Positions 34,188-43,312 of a stretch of DNA of 64,000 nucleotides are shown here, piece after piece (within the stretch, counting starts at the first letter, position 1; the number at the start of each line of letters is the position of its first letter). The translations under genes were made by a program, and so were the position numbers. The DNA comes from Catellatospora methionotrophica. Lineage in GTDB: Bacteria > Actinomycetota > Actinomycetes > Mycobacteriales > Micromonosporaceae. The notes under the pieces were generated by a model that was not told where the DNA came from, ran no database searches, and saw nothing but the letters and a program-made list of their open reading frames with translations. The stretch covers positions 720,774-784,773 of the forward strand of contig NZ_JAAOTJ010000002.1 of NCBI RefSeq assembly GCF_011297335.1, given 5' to 3'.

Positions 34188-35902
34188 GCAAGCCCGCCAC
34201 CACGACCCGGCGGGCCGGGGGAGTGCTCCTCGCCCTGCTCGCCGGGCTGTTCGCCGCGCTGACCGCGGCGTCGCCCGCGTACGCCCACGCGACCCTGCTG
34301 GGCACCGACCCCGTCGACGGCGCGGTCGTGGCGACCGCGCCCGCGCAGGTCACGCTCACCTTCAACGAGCCGGTCACCGTACGCGCCGGTGGGGTCCGGC
34401 TCCTGGACGCCCAAGGCGCGCAGGTATCCGCCGAAGCCCGCAGCGTCGACACCAAGATCGTCCTGGCTGTCCCGGCGGGCGCGGCCGACGGGACCTACAT
34501 CGTCAGCTGGCGGGTCGTGTCCGCCGACGACCACCCGATCTCCGGCGGGTTCAGCTTCTCCATCGGCGCACCCACCGCCACCGGCGTCACCGCGGCGCCC
34601 GCCGCCCCGCAGGCAGACCCGGTCGTGCAGACACTGCGCCGCGCCGCACAGGCCGTGCTGTACCTCGGCGTGCTACTCGCCACCGGCCTGGTCGTGTTCG
34701 CCGTGTTCACGCTCACCGCCGGGACCGCCATCCTGAGCCGCAGACTGCGCCGAGCCACCCTGGTCTCGGCCGGTGCCGCCGCCGTCGCCGCAGCGGTGTC
34801 GATCCCGGCGACCATCGCCTGGCAGGACGGCACCACCCTGGCCGCCCTGGCCGACGGGCAGACCTGGCAGGCCGGACTGTCCTCCGACACCGCGCTCAGC
34901 ACCCTGCTCACCATCATCGGCCTGGCCATAGCCCTACTCGCCGCCCGCACCGCCGTCCCCGCCGACGCCGCGACGACCACCGCCCCGAGTAGGCACCGCG
35001 CCCTCACCAGGCTCAGCCTCGCGGCGGCCGGATCCGCCCTGGCACTGGGATCTCTGGCACTGGTGGGACACACCCGCACCTTCGGGCCCGCCTGGCTGGT
35101 CGTCTCCTCAGACCTGCTGCACGTGAGCACCGCCGCGGTATGGCTCGGCGGCCTGACCGGCCTCGCCCTGTCGCTGACCAGGTCGTCAGACCTACCGACA
35201 CCGGCCGCGGTCGCCACCGTCGCCGGGTTCTCCCGGCTGGCCGCCGGCCTGCTCGCCGTCCTGGCACTGGCCGGCACCGTGCTGGCCTGGCGGATCCTGG
35301 GCTCGTGGGACGCGCTTTTCGGCACCGCCTACGGCCGCTCCCTCATCATCAAGATCGCCGTCGCCGTCGCCGTCGTGGCCCTGGCCGCCTACAACCGCTG
35401 GCGGCTCGTCCCCCAGATCGGCGCGCACGACGGCGAGCCCGCCCGCAAACTGCTGTCACGCACCGTCCGCGCCGAGGCGCTGCTGCTCACCGCAGCAGTC
35501 GCGGTCACCGGGGTACTGGTCACGCAAAGCCCGCTGCAGGCCCCGGCACCGGCCCGGGCCGCCCCCGGCGCACCGGCCGCGCCCAAGACCCTCGAAGCAC
35601 CCCTGGGCAGCGGCAAGGTCGTCGCCCGGCTCACCCCCGGCGCGCTGGGCGTCAACTCCCTGGAACTGACCCTGCTGGCCGCCGACGGCAACCTGCTACA
35701 GCCCATCGAGGACCCGACCCTGGCCCTGACCATGCCGGCCGCCGACATCGGGCCGCTGGCCAAACCGCTGTCGGCGGCCGGACCCGGCCGCTACGAAGCC
35801 GTCATCGACCTGCCCCTGGCCGGAACCTGGCAACTGACCATCGCCGCGCGCACCGGCAAGTACGACAGCGCATCCGCCCGCCTCACCGTGGAGATCCGAT
35901 GA
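34184..35902 (+). CDS. CopC-CopD fusion copper transport protein
   Basis: A 572-aa protein. Signal peptide ending AYA-H places His at the mature N-terminus of a CopC domain (HATLLGTDPVDGAVV, SWRVVSADDHPISGGFSFSI). About eight membrane helices of CopD follow, with a conserved LVGHTRTF and LLHVSTAAVWLGGL histidine pair. A C-terminal extracytoplasmic beta domain (FixH/YtkA-like, LEAPLGSGKVVARLTPG to WQLTIAAR) completes it. It likely moves copper across the membrane. GTG start and downstream ATGA overlap make it the centre of a coupled operon. Confidence 0.9.
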   Translation: MSKPATTTRRAGGVLLALLAGLFAALTAASPAYAHATLLGTDPVDGAVVATAPAQVTLTFNEPVTVRAGGVRLLDAQGAQVSAEARSVDTKIVLAVPAGAADGTYIVSWRVVSADDHPISGGFSFSIGAPTATGVTAAPAAPQADPVVQTLRRAAQAVLYLGVLLATGLVVFAVFTLTAGTAILSRRLRRATLVSAGAAAVAAAVSIPATIAWQDGTTLAALADGQTWQAGLSSDTALSTLLTIIGLAIALLAARTAVPADAATTTAPSRHRALTRLSLAAAGSALALGSLALVGHTRTFGPAWLVVSSDLLHVSTAAVWLGGLTGLALSLTRSSDLPTPAAVATVAGFSRLAAGLLAVLALAGTVLAWRILGSWDALFGTAYGRSLIIKIAVAVAVVALAAYNRWRLVPQIGAHDGEPARKLLSRTVRAEALLLTAAVAVTGVLVTQSPLQAPAPARAAPGAPAAPKTLEAPLGSGKVVARLTPGALGVNSLELTLLAADGNLLQPIEDPTLALTMPAADIGPLAKPLSAAGPGRYEAVIDLPLAGTWQLTIAARTGKYDSASARLTVEIR

Positions 35903-36537
35903 CCCGCCTGGTCCGCGCCGCCACAGCACTCGCCGCGGCGCTGGCAGCAGTGCTGCTGACCGCCGCACCCGCGGCCGCCCACGTCGAACTGGTCCAGGCC
36001 AAAGCCAACGGCGACGGCACCACCACCCTCACCTTCGCGTTCAACCACGGCTGCGACGAAGCACCCACCACCGAACTGGTCGTCGCGCTGCCACAGGGCG
36101 TCACCGCCACCACCGCGACCAGCCCCGTCAAAGGCTGGACCGGCACCGTCAGCGGCGACCGGGTCACCTTCACCGGCCCGCCGGTGCCGACCAAGACCGA
36201 CGCGCAGTACCTGCTCACCACCCGCATCACCGGCAAGGTCGGGCAGACGTTCGTCTTCCCGGCCATCCAGACGTGCACCGGCGGGGCCACCTCGGCATGG
36301 ATCGACCAGAGCGCAGACGCCGAGCACCCCGCCCCGCGTATGGTCGCCACCGCCACCATGCTCGCCGCGCAACCCACCCCGCCCGCAGCAGCACCAGCGG
36401 CTGCACCGCCGCCCTCCGGCGGAGCCACGTTGCCGCAGGCCGCTGTGGCCCTCACCGTGTTCGTCCTGCTGGCCGCCGGCGCGGCCGCGTTCGTGGCCAG
36501 CCGCCGACAGCGCACCGCGCCAACCCCGTCTCAGTGA
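35899..36537 (+). CDS. Second YcnI-like (DUF1775) protein
   Basis: A 212-aa exported, membrane-anchored protein. The mature start is again His (AAA-HVELVQAKANGDG), followed by FAFNHGCDEAPTTELVVALP, VKGWTGTVSGDRVTFTG with the likely Trp ligand, and FPAIQTCTGG. A Pro/Ala linker and helix LPQAAVALTVFVLLAAGAAA end in a basic tail. It is shorter and diverged from the 33480 copy, so the two may bind copper at different steps. Confidence 0.85.
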   Translation: MTRLVRAATALAAALAAVLLTAAPAAAHVELVQAKANGDGTTTLTFAFNHGCDEAPTTELVVALPQGVTATTATSPVKGWTGTVSGDRVTFTGPPVPTKTDAQYLLTTRITGKVGQTFVFPAIQTCTGGATSAWIDQSADAEHPAPRMVATATMLAAQPTPPAAAPAAAPPPSGGATLPQAAVALTVFVLLAAGAAAFVASRRQRTAPTPSQ

Positions 36538-36671
36538 GCAGCCGATCACCTCAGCGGCCTCGGCGTAGGACAGACCCGGCCCCCCTGGCCACTCGGCCGA
36601 AACTGTCGATGCGTAGCAGGTCACCGACATCGACCGGAACCAGACCGGCCACGGCGGCGACAATGTGAGAC

Positions 36672-37469
36672 ATGGGAGAGGGCACCAGTCACTGCGACAC
36701 CATCCGCGACATGCTGTCGGCACGGCTGGACGGCGAAGAACTGCCCGGCGAACGCGAAACCACCGACGCACACCTCGACGCATGCGCCACCTGCGCCACC
36801 TGGTGGCGGCAAGCCTCCGCCATCACCCGGCTGATCCGCACCACCGCCGCGCTACCCAGCCCACCGCTGTCGCCCGGCGCGCTCGGCGCGGTCCTGACCG
36901 CCGCCCCGCCGCCACCCCCGTCATGCGTGCCCGCGGTGCTGCGCACGGTGCTGCTGGCTGTCGGACTTGCCCAGTTCCTGCTCGGCGCGGTCCAGATCAG
37001 CGCCTTGGCCCGGCTCGGCGACGACCACGAGCACGCCGCGATCGGGTCCGTGTCATCCGGGCACCTGTGGCACGAGTCCGCCGCGTGGAACATCGCCCTC
37101 GGCGCCGCCCTCGCCTGGCTGGCCTGGCGACGCGTCCAACCGGCCACACTGCTGCCGGTCATGACCGCGTTCGTGGCCGTGCTCGGGCTGCTCACCGCCA
37201 ACGACGCCCTCACCGGCCGCGTCGACGGCTCCCGCGTCGTCTCCCACAGCCTCGTTTTCGCCGGCTACCTGCTGCTACTCGCCCTGAACCTGCCCCGCTG
37301 GCGTGACCAGCCCCCGGCCCGGCGTGCCACCCCGCCCGTGCGGTGGAGCATCCACGGCACCGACGACGCCGACACCGGACCGCTCGCGCCGGTGTACCCA
37401 CTACCGGTACGCACCGCGATCGCCCACACCGCCCAGCAGGTCGCCGTCCGGCACCGCGAGGCGGCGTAA
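36672..37469 (+). CDS. Zinc-finger (zf-HC2) membrane protein, anti-sigma-factor-like
   Basis: A 265-aa protein. The N-terminus carries the anti-sigma zinc motif: His8-Cys9 and HLDACATCATWW (H-x3-C-x2-C). Then come about four to five membrane helices (AVLRTVLLAVGLAQFLLGAV, AAWNIALGAALAWLAW and others). No sigma-factor gene is adjacent, so if it is an anti-sigma factor the partner is elsewhere. Gene order in the copper locus suggests envelope copper or redox sensing. ATG at 36672. Confidence 0.75.
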   Translation: MGEGTSHCDTIRDMLSARLDGEELPGERETTDAHLDACATCATWWRQASAITRLIRTTAALPSPPLSPGALGAVLTAAPPPPPSCVPAVLRTVLLAVGLAQFLLGAVQISALARLGDDHEHAAIGSVSSGHLWHESAAWNIALGAALAWLAWRRVQPATLLPVMTAFVAVLGLLTANDALTGRVDGSRVVSHSLVFAGYLLLLALNLPRWRDQPPARRATPPVRWSIHGTDDADTGPLAPVYPLPVRTAIAHTAQQVAVRHREAA

Positions 37470-37486
37470 CCCGCAAGCCTTAAATG

Positions 37487-37522
37487 TTGACGTAAGGGAA
37501 CCAACGGCGCATACCCGGCGAC
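37487..37522 (+). promoter_or_regulatory. Candidate promoter of the PepSY gene
   Basis: Two readings overlap. TTGACG (37487-37492) and CATACC (37510-37515) are 17 bases apart. Alternatively GGGAACC (37496-37502) and CGAC (37519-37522) resemble an ECF-sigma promoter, which would fit the anti-sigma-like gene just upstream. Confidence 0.35.
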
Positions 37523-37581
37523 TAGTGGGCTCCACCCCTGGCCGGTGCTGTCCAGGGCCCAACCCCCTGATGGAGCCCGTC

Positions 37582-39042
37582 ATGACCACCACGACCCGCC
37601 CCACCGCAGCACCACCCCGAGCAGAACCCGCCGAACACGTCCGGGCCGAACCCGCCGCCCGCTCCGCGCTCTTCACCGGCTTCGGACCGCTGCTGCGCCG
37701 CCTGCACTTCTACGCAGGCATCCTCGTCGCACCGTTCCTGCTGGTGGTCGCCCTCACCGGCCTGGCGTACGCGTTCACCCCGCAGTTCGATCAGATCGCC
37801 TACCACGACCAGCTGCACGTCGACGCCGTCGGCGCCGCCCGCGTGCCCCTGTCGCAGCAGGTCAACGCCGCCCAGCAGATGGTGCCCGGCGGCACCCTCG
37901 TGGCCGTGCACCCCGCCGGGGAACCCGACGCGACCACGAAGGTCGACTTCTCGCTGCCCGAACTCGGTGAGAACGTCCGCAGCGTCTACATCGACCCCTA
38001 CACCGCGCAGGTCCGCGGCGTGCTCACCACCTGGTTCGGGTCCACCCCCATCGCCACCTGGCTGGACCAGGTGCACGCCAACCTCAACCTCGGCGAACCC
38101 GGCAGCATGTACTCCGAGTTCGCGGCGTCCTGGCTGTGGGTCCTCGTCCTCGGCGGCGTGGTCCTGTGGTGGCGGCACCAGCGCGGCCGCCGCACCGCCC
38201 GCCGCCTGCTGCTGGCCGAGACCGGTGCCAAAGGCGTACGCCGCACCCGGTCACTGCACGCCGCGACCGGCCTCTGGCTCGCCGTCTTCCTGCTGATCCT
38301 GTCCGCGACCGGCCTGACCTGGTCGCAGTACGCCGGAGCCAACTTCGGCGCACTGCGTTCAGCGCTCAACTCCGACGCCATCCCCCTCAAGACGTCCCTG
38401 GACGGCACCACCGCCGCTGACCCCGGCACCCACCACGGCGGCGGAGCCGGCCACCCCGGCGGCGCGGACTTCGACGCGATCGCCGCCGCGACCGCCAAGG
38501 CCGGCCTGGACGGGCCGACGACGATCACACCCGGTGAGGCCGGGCAGGCCTGGACGGTGGAGCAGGTCGACAACACCTGGCCCCTGCGCAAGGACAAGAT
38601 CGCCGTCCACCCGAGCACCGGGCAGATCGTCGACACCGTGCCCTGGGCCGACCAGCCCCTGCTGTCCAAGCTCACCACCGCAGGCATCATGATCCACATG
38701 GGTGTGCTGTTCGGCCTGGCCAACCAGATCGCCCTGGCCCTGATCGCGCTCGGCCTGATCACGGTCATCGTCTGGGGCTACCGCATGTGGTGGCGACGCC
38801 GCCCCACCCGCGACACCCGACGCCAGCGCATGGGCACCCCGCCGACCCGCGGCACCTGGCGACACCTGCCCATCCCCGCACTCGTCATCGCCGTCGCGGC
38901 CGCCGCCGCCATCGGCTGGGCCATACCACTGCTCGGCTGGCCCCTGCTCGCGTTCATCGTCATCGACGCGATCGCGGGGGCCCTCATCAGACGGCGCGGC
39001 CCGCGCAGCACCGTCCCGCAGCAGATCCCACGCTCATCCTGA
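37582..39042 (+). CDS. PepSY-associated transmembrane protein
   Basis: A 486-aa membrane protein of the PepSY-TM type. RRLHFYAGILVAPFLLVVAL begins the first helix, and further helices are WLWVLVLGGVVLWWRH, SLHAATGLWLAVFLLILSAT and IMIHMGVLFGLANQIALALI. Extracytoplasmic PepSY segments lie between helices, with a His/Gly-rich loop (THHGGGAGHPGG) that may bind metal. The helix histidines could bind heme in a reductase role. ATG at 37582 follows GGAG by six bases. It ends the copper locus and is followed by tandem hairpins. Confidence 0.83.
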   Translation: MTTTTRPTAAPPRAEPAEHVRAEPAARSALFTGFGPLLRRLHFYAGILVAPFLLVVALTGLAYAFTPQFDQIAYHDQLHVDAVGAARVPLSQQVNAAQQMVPGGTLVAVHPAGEPDATTKVDFSLPELGENVRSVYIDPYTAQVRGVLTTWFGSTPIATWLDQVHANLNLGEPGSMYSEFAASWLWVLVLGGVVLWWRHQRGRRTARRLLLAETGAKGVRRTRSLHAATGLWLAVFLLILSATGLTWSQYAGANFGALRSALNSDAIPLKTSLDGTTAADPGTHHGGGAGHPGGADFDAIAAATAKAGLDGPTTITPGEAGQAWTVEQVDNTWPLRKDKIAVHPSTGQIVDTVPWADQPLLSKLTTAGIMIHMGVLFGLANQIALALIALGLITVIVWGYRMWWRRRPTRDTRRQRMGTPPTRGTWRHLPIPALVIAVAAAAAIGWAIPLLGWPLLAFIVIDAIAGALIRRRGPRSTVPQQIPRSS

Positions 39043-39056
39043 GACGCACCCAGACC

Positions 39057-39117
39057 GCCCGCGGATGTGACGGATCCGCATCCGCGGGCAAGCGGGCGGC
39101 GGTTCGGCAGCCGCCCG
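39057..39117 (+). terminator. Tandem terminator hairpins
   Basis: The first hairpin has 11-bp arms (39057-39067 with 39079-39089), the second 8-bp arms (39093-39100 with 39110-39117). They lie in the gap between the convergent PepSY and CNNM genes. Confidence 0.7.
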
Positions 39118-39173
39118 CCGTCGCGTCAACCGGCCTCGACAAGTGCGCAACGGATACATCGTGCAGTGGTCGG

Positions 39174-40247
39174 CTATCTACGGGAGTGCCGGGTGGACAG
39201 GTGGCTGGCGATGATCGGGTCGGTCTCGTCGTCGAACTGCCCGATGACCTGCTCCAGCAGATCCTCGAGCGCGACCAGCCCGACCGTCGTCTGGTGGTCG
39301 TCGACGACCAGCGCCACCTGTGCCCGGAACTCGCGCATGCCGCGGATCGCCGAGATGACGCTCTGCTGCGGTCGCAGCAGGTAGGGCGGGCGGGCCAACT
39401 GCCCGGCGTCGACGTCCAGCGCGGAGGTGGTGGCCTTCAGCGCATCGCGTACGTGCACGATGCCGGTGATGACGCCCGCCCGGTCGGTGACCGCCAGCCG
39501 GGACCGGCCGTGCTCGCGGGCGATGTACTCGACCCGGGCGGCGCCGGCTGCGGCATCGACGGTCACGATCTGCGCAGGCTCGATCATCACCGAGGCGACG
39601 GTGGTGTTGTTGAGGGTCAGCATCGCCGACAGCAGCCGTTCGTCGGCCGGGGGCAGCGTGCCGTGCTCGGCCGAGGCCGACAGGAGCAACTGCAGCTCGG
39701 CGGGCCCATGGACCTGGGCGAGTTCGTCGACGGGCTGGACCTTGAACAGGCGCAGGGCCGCGTTGGCGAAGGTGTTGAGCGCGCTCAGCGCGGGGCGGGC
39801 GAGCCGGGCGAACGCGCGGAACGGCACCGCGAGGACCAGTGCCGAGCGTTCGGGGTGGCTGATCGCCCACGACTTGGGTGCCATCTCGCCGATGACCATG
39901 TGCAGGAACACGACGATCGCCAGGGCCAGCAGGAACGCGATGACGTAGGCGGCCTGGTCGGGCAGTCCGAGGGCGCCCAGCAGCGGGTCGAGCAGGTCGG
40001 CCAGGGCGGGTTTGGCCAGCGCGCCGAGCCCCAGCGAGCACAGGGTGATGCCGAGCTGCGCGCCGGCGAGCATCAGCGACAGCTCGCGGGTGCCGGCGAT
40101 GGCGGCCTTGGCGGCGCGGGAACCGGCGTCGGCGTGCTGCTGCAGCCGGTGGCGTTTGGACGCCACGAGGGCGAATTCGGCGGCGACGAAGAACGCGTTG
40201 AGCACCAGCAGCAGTACGGACGCGGCCAGGGCGGTTCCGGTGCTCAT
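39174..40247 (-). CDS. CNNM/TlyC-type membrane protein with CBS pair (short form)
   Basis: A 357-aa protein: DUF21/CNNM membrane domain (LLLVLNAFFVAAEFALVASK, LGLGALAKPALADLL, VIGEMAPKSWAISHPE) followed by two CBS motifs (SVMIEPAQIVTVDA and QVALVVDDHQTTVGLVALED). It lacks the C-terminal CorC/HlyC domain found in its upstream partner. Family members transport or regulate Mg2+ or other cations. The ATG overlaps the upstream stop (ATGA), so the two are translated together and may form a heterodimer. Confidence 0.9.
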   Translation of the reverse strand: MSTGTALAASVLLLVLNAFFVAAEFALVASKRHRLQQHADAGSRAAKAAIAGTRELSLMLAGAQLGITLCSLGLGALAKPALADLLDPLLGALGLPDQAAYVIAFLLALAIVVFLHMVIGEMAPKSWAISHPERSALVLAVPFRAFARLARPALSALNTFANAALRLFKVQPVDELAQVHGPAELQLLLSASAEHGTLPPADERLLSAMLTLNNTTVASVMIEPAQIVTVDAAAGAARVEYIAREHGRSRLAVTDRAGVITGIVHVRDALKATTSALDVDAGQLARPPYLLRPQQSVISAIRGMREFRAQVALVVDDHQTTVGLVALEDLLEQVIGQFDDETDPIIASHLSTRHSRR

Positions 40248-41575
40248 CGGGGTGCCTTCACGTGTTCGACGCGGACGGCGACGGGGACGCGGCGCTCCAC
40301 GTCCAGGACCGTCAGCCGGATCTTCTCGGGCTCGTCGCCGTCAGGGGAGCCGATGCTGACGTCGACCATGTCGCCGCAGGTGGTGACCCGGCCGAGCCGG
40401 TGCAGGATCAGGCCGGAAAGTGTGTCGTAGACGCCGTCGGTGGGCAGGTCGATGCCGGTGGCGTCGGCTACCTCGTCGACTCGCCAGCGGCCGGGCACGA
40501 TCCAGGATCCGTCGTCTTGGCGTACCGGTCGCGCTTCGGGCAGGTCGTCCTCGTCACGGATCGGCCCGACCAGTTCCTCGGCGATGTCTTCGAGGCTGAT
40601 GATGCCGGCGAAGCCGCCGTACTCGTCGGCGACGATCGCGAGCTGCCGGCGTTCGGTGCGCAGCCGTTCCAGCACGGCGGGCAGGGTGACCGCTGACGGG
40701 ACGACGACCGCCGGGACGGCGATCGACGCGGCCGAGGTGACCGGTCGCAGGTGCGCTGGCACGTTCAGGACCTCGGTGAGGGATACGACGCCGATGACGT
40801 CGTCGACTCCCGAGCCGATGACCGGGAACCGGGAGTGGCCGGTGTCGAGTAGCTCCACCAGGCGGGAGGCGGGGTCGTCGGCGGCCAGGACGACGACGTC
40901 GACGCGGGGGATCATGGCCTCGCTCGCGGTCAGCAGCCGGAAGTCCAGGCCGGAGTCCAGGAGCGCGGCGGTGTCGGCGTCCAGGTGCCCGGCGTCGCGG
41001 GCGTCGTCGACGATCTGGTCGAGGTCTTCGCGGGTGGCGCCTTGCGGCAGTTCCTCGATCGGTTCGATGCCGACCGCGCGCAGGAGCCGGTTGGCGGTGG
41101 CGTCGAACACCTTGATCAGCGGCCCTGCGATCGCCAGGTAGATCAGCGTGGAGCGCGACAGGGAGCGGGCCAGGGTCTCCGGGCGGGTGATCGCCAGGTT
41201 CTTGGGGGCCAGTTCCCCCAGGACCATCTGGATGACGGTCGCGACCAGCAGAGCCAGCAGCACCGACACCGACAGGCTGGCGGCCTGTGGCAGGCCGACG
41301 GCTTGCAGCAGCGGAGCCAGGCCCGCGCCGAGGTACGGCTCGGCGACGTAGCCGGCCATCAGCGCGGTGACGGTGATGCCCAGCTGCGCGCCCGACAGCA
41401 TGAAAGACAACCGGCTGGTGATCTTCAGCGCGCGTTGCGCGGCCGGATCCCCGGCGTCGGCCTGCTGGCGAAGCGCGCCGCGGTCGGCGGCGACGTAGGC
41501 GAACTCCTGCGCTACGAAGTAGGCGGTTGCGGCGGTCAGCGCGATGATCAGCGCCAACCCGGCGATGATCAGCAC
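40244..41575 (-). CDS. CNNM/TlyC-type membrane protein with CBS pair and CorC/HlyC domain
   Basis: A 443-aa protein. Membrane domain: ATAYFVAQEFAYVAADRGAL, LSFMLSGAQLGITVTALMAG and LGELAPKNLAITRPE. CBS pair: EAMIPRVDVVVLAAD and AIVADEYGGFAGIISLEDIA. The C-terminal CorC/HlyC domain runs WRVDEVADATGIDLPT to LILHRLGRVTTCGD. It is the long partner of a tandem pair common in actinobacteria. Probable role: divalent-cation homeostasis. Confidence 0.92.
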   Translation of the reverse strand: MLIIAGLALIIALTAATAYFVAQEFAYVAADRGALRQQADAGDPAAQRALKITSRLSFMLSGAQLGITVTALMAGYVAEPYLGAGLAPLLQAVGLPQAASLSVSVLLALLVATVIQMVLGELAPKNLAITRPETLARSLSRSTLIYLAIAGPLIKVFDATANRLLRAVGIEPIEELPQGATREDLDQIVDDARDAGHLDADTAALLDSGLDFRLLTASEAMIPRVDVVVLAADDPASRLVELLDTGHSRFPVIGSGVDDVIGVVSLTEVLNVPAHLRPVTSAASIAVPAVVVPSAVTLPAVLERLRTERRQLAIVADEYGGFAGIISLEDIAEELVGPIRDEDDLPEARPVRQDDGSWIVPGRWRVDEVADATGIDLPTDGVYDTLSGLILHRLGRVTTCGDMVDVSIGSPDGDEPEKIRLTVLDVERRVPVAVRVEHVKAPR

Positions 41576-41730
41576 GACGGGGTCAGCGCTCCCCGCGGGG
41601 GCGCGAAGGGTTCAGACCGGGGCCGGGCCGTCAGGCCCGAACTATGATCATCCACCGCATGAGATTAACCTGTGAAACTGGATGGCCGCTGAGAATAGCC
41701 TGGTCGTAGCGTTGAAGGGCGTTTGCCGTC

Positions 41731-42510
41731 ATGATCAGTAAGCCCGACCCCTACGCCCAGTCCGACTACCGGGTGCGGTGCGACTGGGGCCCCGCCGGCG
41801 CGGACGCGGTCGCCCCTGGCACGTCCATCGTCGCCGTGGTCGACGTCCTGTCCTTCACCACCGCGCTGACCGTCGCGGCCGATCTCGGGGTCACCGTCAT
41901 ACCGTGTCGATGGCGCGACGAGCGTGCCGCGGCCCTGGCCGCACAGCATCGGGCGACGCTGGCGGTCGGGCGTGCCCAGGTCGGACCCGGCCAGCTGGTG
42001 AGCCTGTCACCAGCGACCATCCGGGCCGCGGGGGGCCTGCGGCGCCTGGTGCTGCCCTCGCCGAACGGTTCGACCATTGCCCGTCGCCTGGCCGAGACCG
42101 GCGCGACGGTGATCGGGGTGTCCCTGCGCAACGCGTCGGCCGCCGCAGCGTGGGCGGCGCGACATGCCGGCGACACCGCCCCCGTCGCGGTCGTCGCCGC
42201 GGGCGAACGGTGGCGTTCCGACGATTCCCTGCGCCCGGCCGTGGAGGATCTGTGGGGTGCCGGAGCCTTCATCCACCATCTCGCCGCGCTCGGTGTCGAG
42301 GGGCTGTCGCCCGAGGCCGAACTGGCCGCGGCCGCATACCGGCATATCGCCTCCGACGTCCGTCGAGCGCTGTTCGACTGTGCCAGCGGCCGTGAACTGG
42401 CCGGCTACGGCTACCCCGAGGATGTGGAGATCGCGGCCGAAGTCGATGTCAGCGACGTCGTCCCCGTGCTGACCGACGAGGCGTTTCATCCGGTGACCAG
42501 GGACTCGTGA
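41731..42510 (+). CDS. 2-phosphosulfolactate phosphatase (ComB) family protein
   Basis: A 259-aa ComB-fold protein. VVDVLSFTTALTVAADLG, VLPSPNGSTIARRLA and GYPEDVEIAAEVDVSD are the family blocks, including acidic metal ligands. ComB makes sulfolactate in coenzyme M synthesis. No ComA, ComC or sulfonate gene is present and actinobacteria mostly do not make coenzyme M, so the true substrate is uncertain. It is divergent from the CNNM pair. Confidence 0.88.
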   Translation: MISKPDPYAQSDYRVRCDWGPAGADAVAPGTSIVAVVDVLSFTTALTVAADLGVTVIPCRWRDERAAALAAQHRATLAVGRAQVGPGQLVSLSPATIRAAGGLRRLVLPSPNGSTIARRLAETGATVIGVSLRNASAAAAWAARHAGDTAPVAVVAAGERWRSDDSLRPAVEDLWGAGAFIHHLAALGVEGLSPEAELAAAAYRHIASDVRRALFDCASGRELAGYGYPEDVEIAAEVDVSDVVPVLTDEAFHPVTRDS

Positions 42511-42528
42511 ACACGCGGACGGCCGTGT

Positions 42529-43137
42529 TCACGTGGCGGGCGTGCTCTGCTTGATCCGGCGCCGGACCGTCCAGCCGAGGGCGAGTGCGAGCAGCACCAC
42601 CACGCCGATGGTGATCGGCCGGCCGTAGCGCTGCACGACCTCCCACCGCTCTGACAGGTGCCAGCCCGCGGTGATGAAGGCGGCGTTCCACATTCCGGCG
42701 CCCAACAGGGTCAGGGCGCTGAACTTCAGCACGGGCATGCGCACCATCCCGGCGGGCAGCGACACGAGGCTGCGCAGCACGGGTACGCAGCGGGCGGCGG
42801 CCACGACCCAGGAGCCGTGCCGGTCGAACAGTTCCCGGCCGCGTTCGACGTCGGACGGGCTGGCGATGATGAACCAGCGCCGATGGGCGAGCCGGTGCAG
42901 GCGGCGGTAGCCGAGCCAGGCACCGAGCGCGTACAGCGCCAGCGCCCCGACCAGCGCGCCCACGGTCGCCGCCGCCCACACCGCGAGCGGGTTCAGCTTG
43001 CCCGCGTGGGCCTGGAACCCGGCCAGCGGCAGGATCACCTCGGAGGGGATCGGTGGCAGGACCGTCTCCAGCGCGATCAGGGCGCCGACGCCGAAGACAC
43101 CGAGCCGGTCCATGACGGAGGTGATCCACTCATCCAT
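42529..43137 (-). CDS. DedA family membrane protein
   Basis: A 202-aa polytopic protein. ALETVLPPIPSEVILPLAGF is the DedA hallmark near the N-terminus, with the re-entrant RGRELFDRHGSWVVAAARCV segment and VRSLVSLPAGMVRM, and LLGAGMWNAAFITAGWHL later. DedA proteins are linked to undecaprenyl-phosphate or phospholipid recycling and proton-dependent transport. ATG at 43137 is preferred over an upstream start that adds 25 basic residues. Confidence 0.9.
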   Translation of the reverse strand: MDEWITSVMDRLGVFGVGALIALETVLPPIPSEVILPLAGFQAHAGKLNPLAVWAAATVGALVGALALYALGAWLGYRRLHRLAHRRWFIIASPSDVERGRELFDRHGSWVVAAARCVPVLRSLVSLPAGMVRMPVLKFSALTLLGAGMWNAAFITAGWHLSERWEVVQRYGRPITIGVVVLLALALGWTVRRRIKQSTPAT

Positions 43138-43312
43138 CACCTGGCGATACCCAGCCGGGTCCCGCATATTCGCGGCCCGGCAGGCCGCATCGGTCCTTCG
43201 TCTGACTTTCACGACGGCGTGCTACGCCTCGGGGTGAGCCGGTCACGGGCTGCAGCGATCGATCGACCGTTATAGGCTGCCCGCAATTGCCCACGGCGGG
43301 AAGTGAGGCTGC

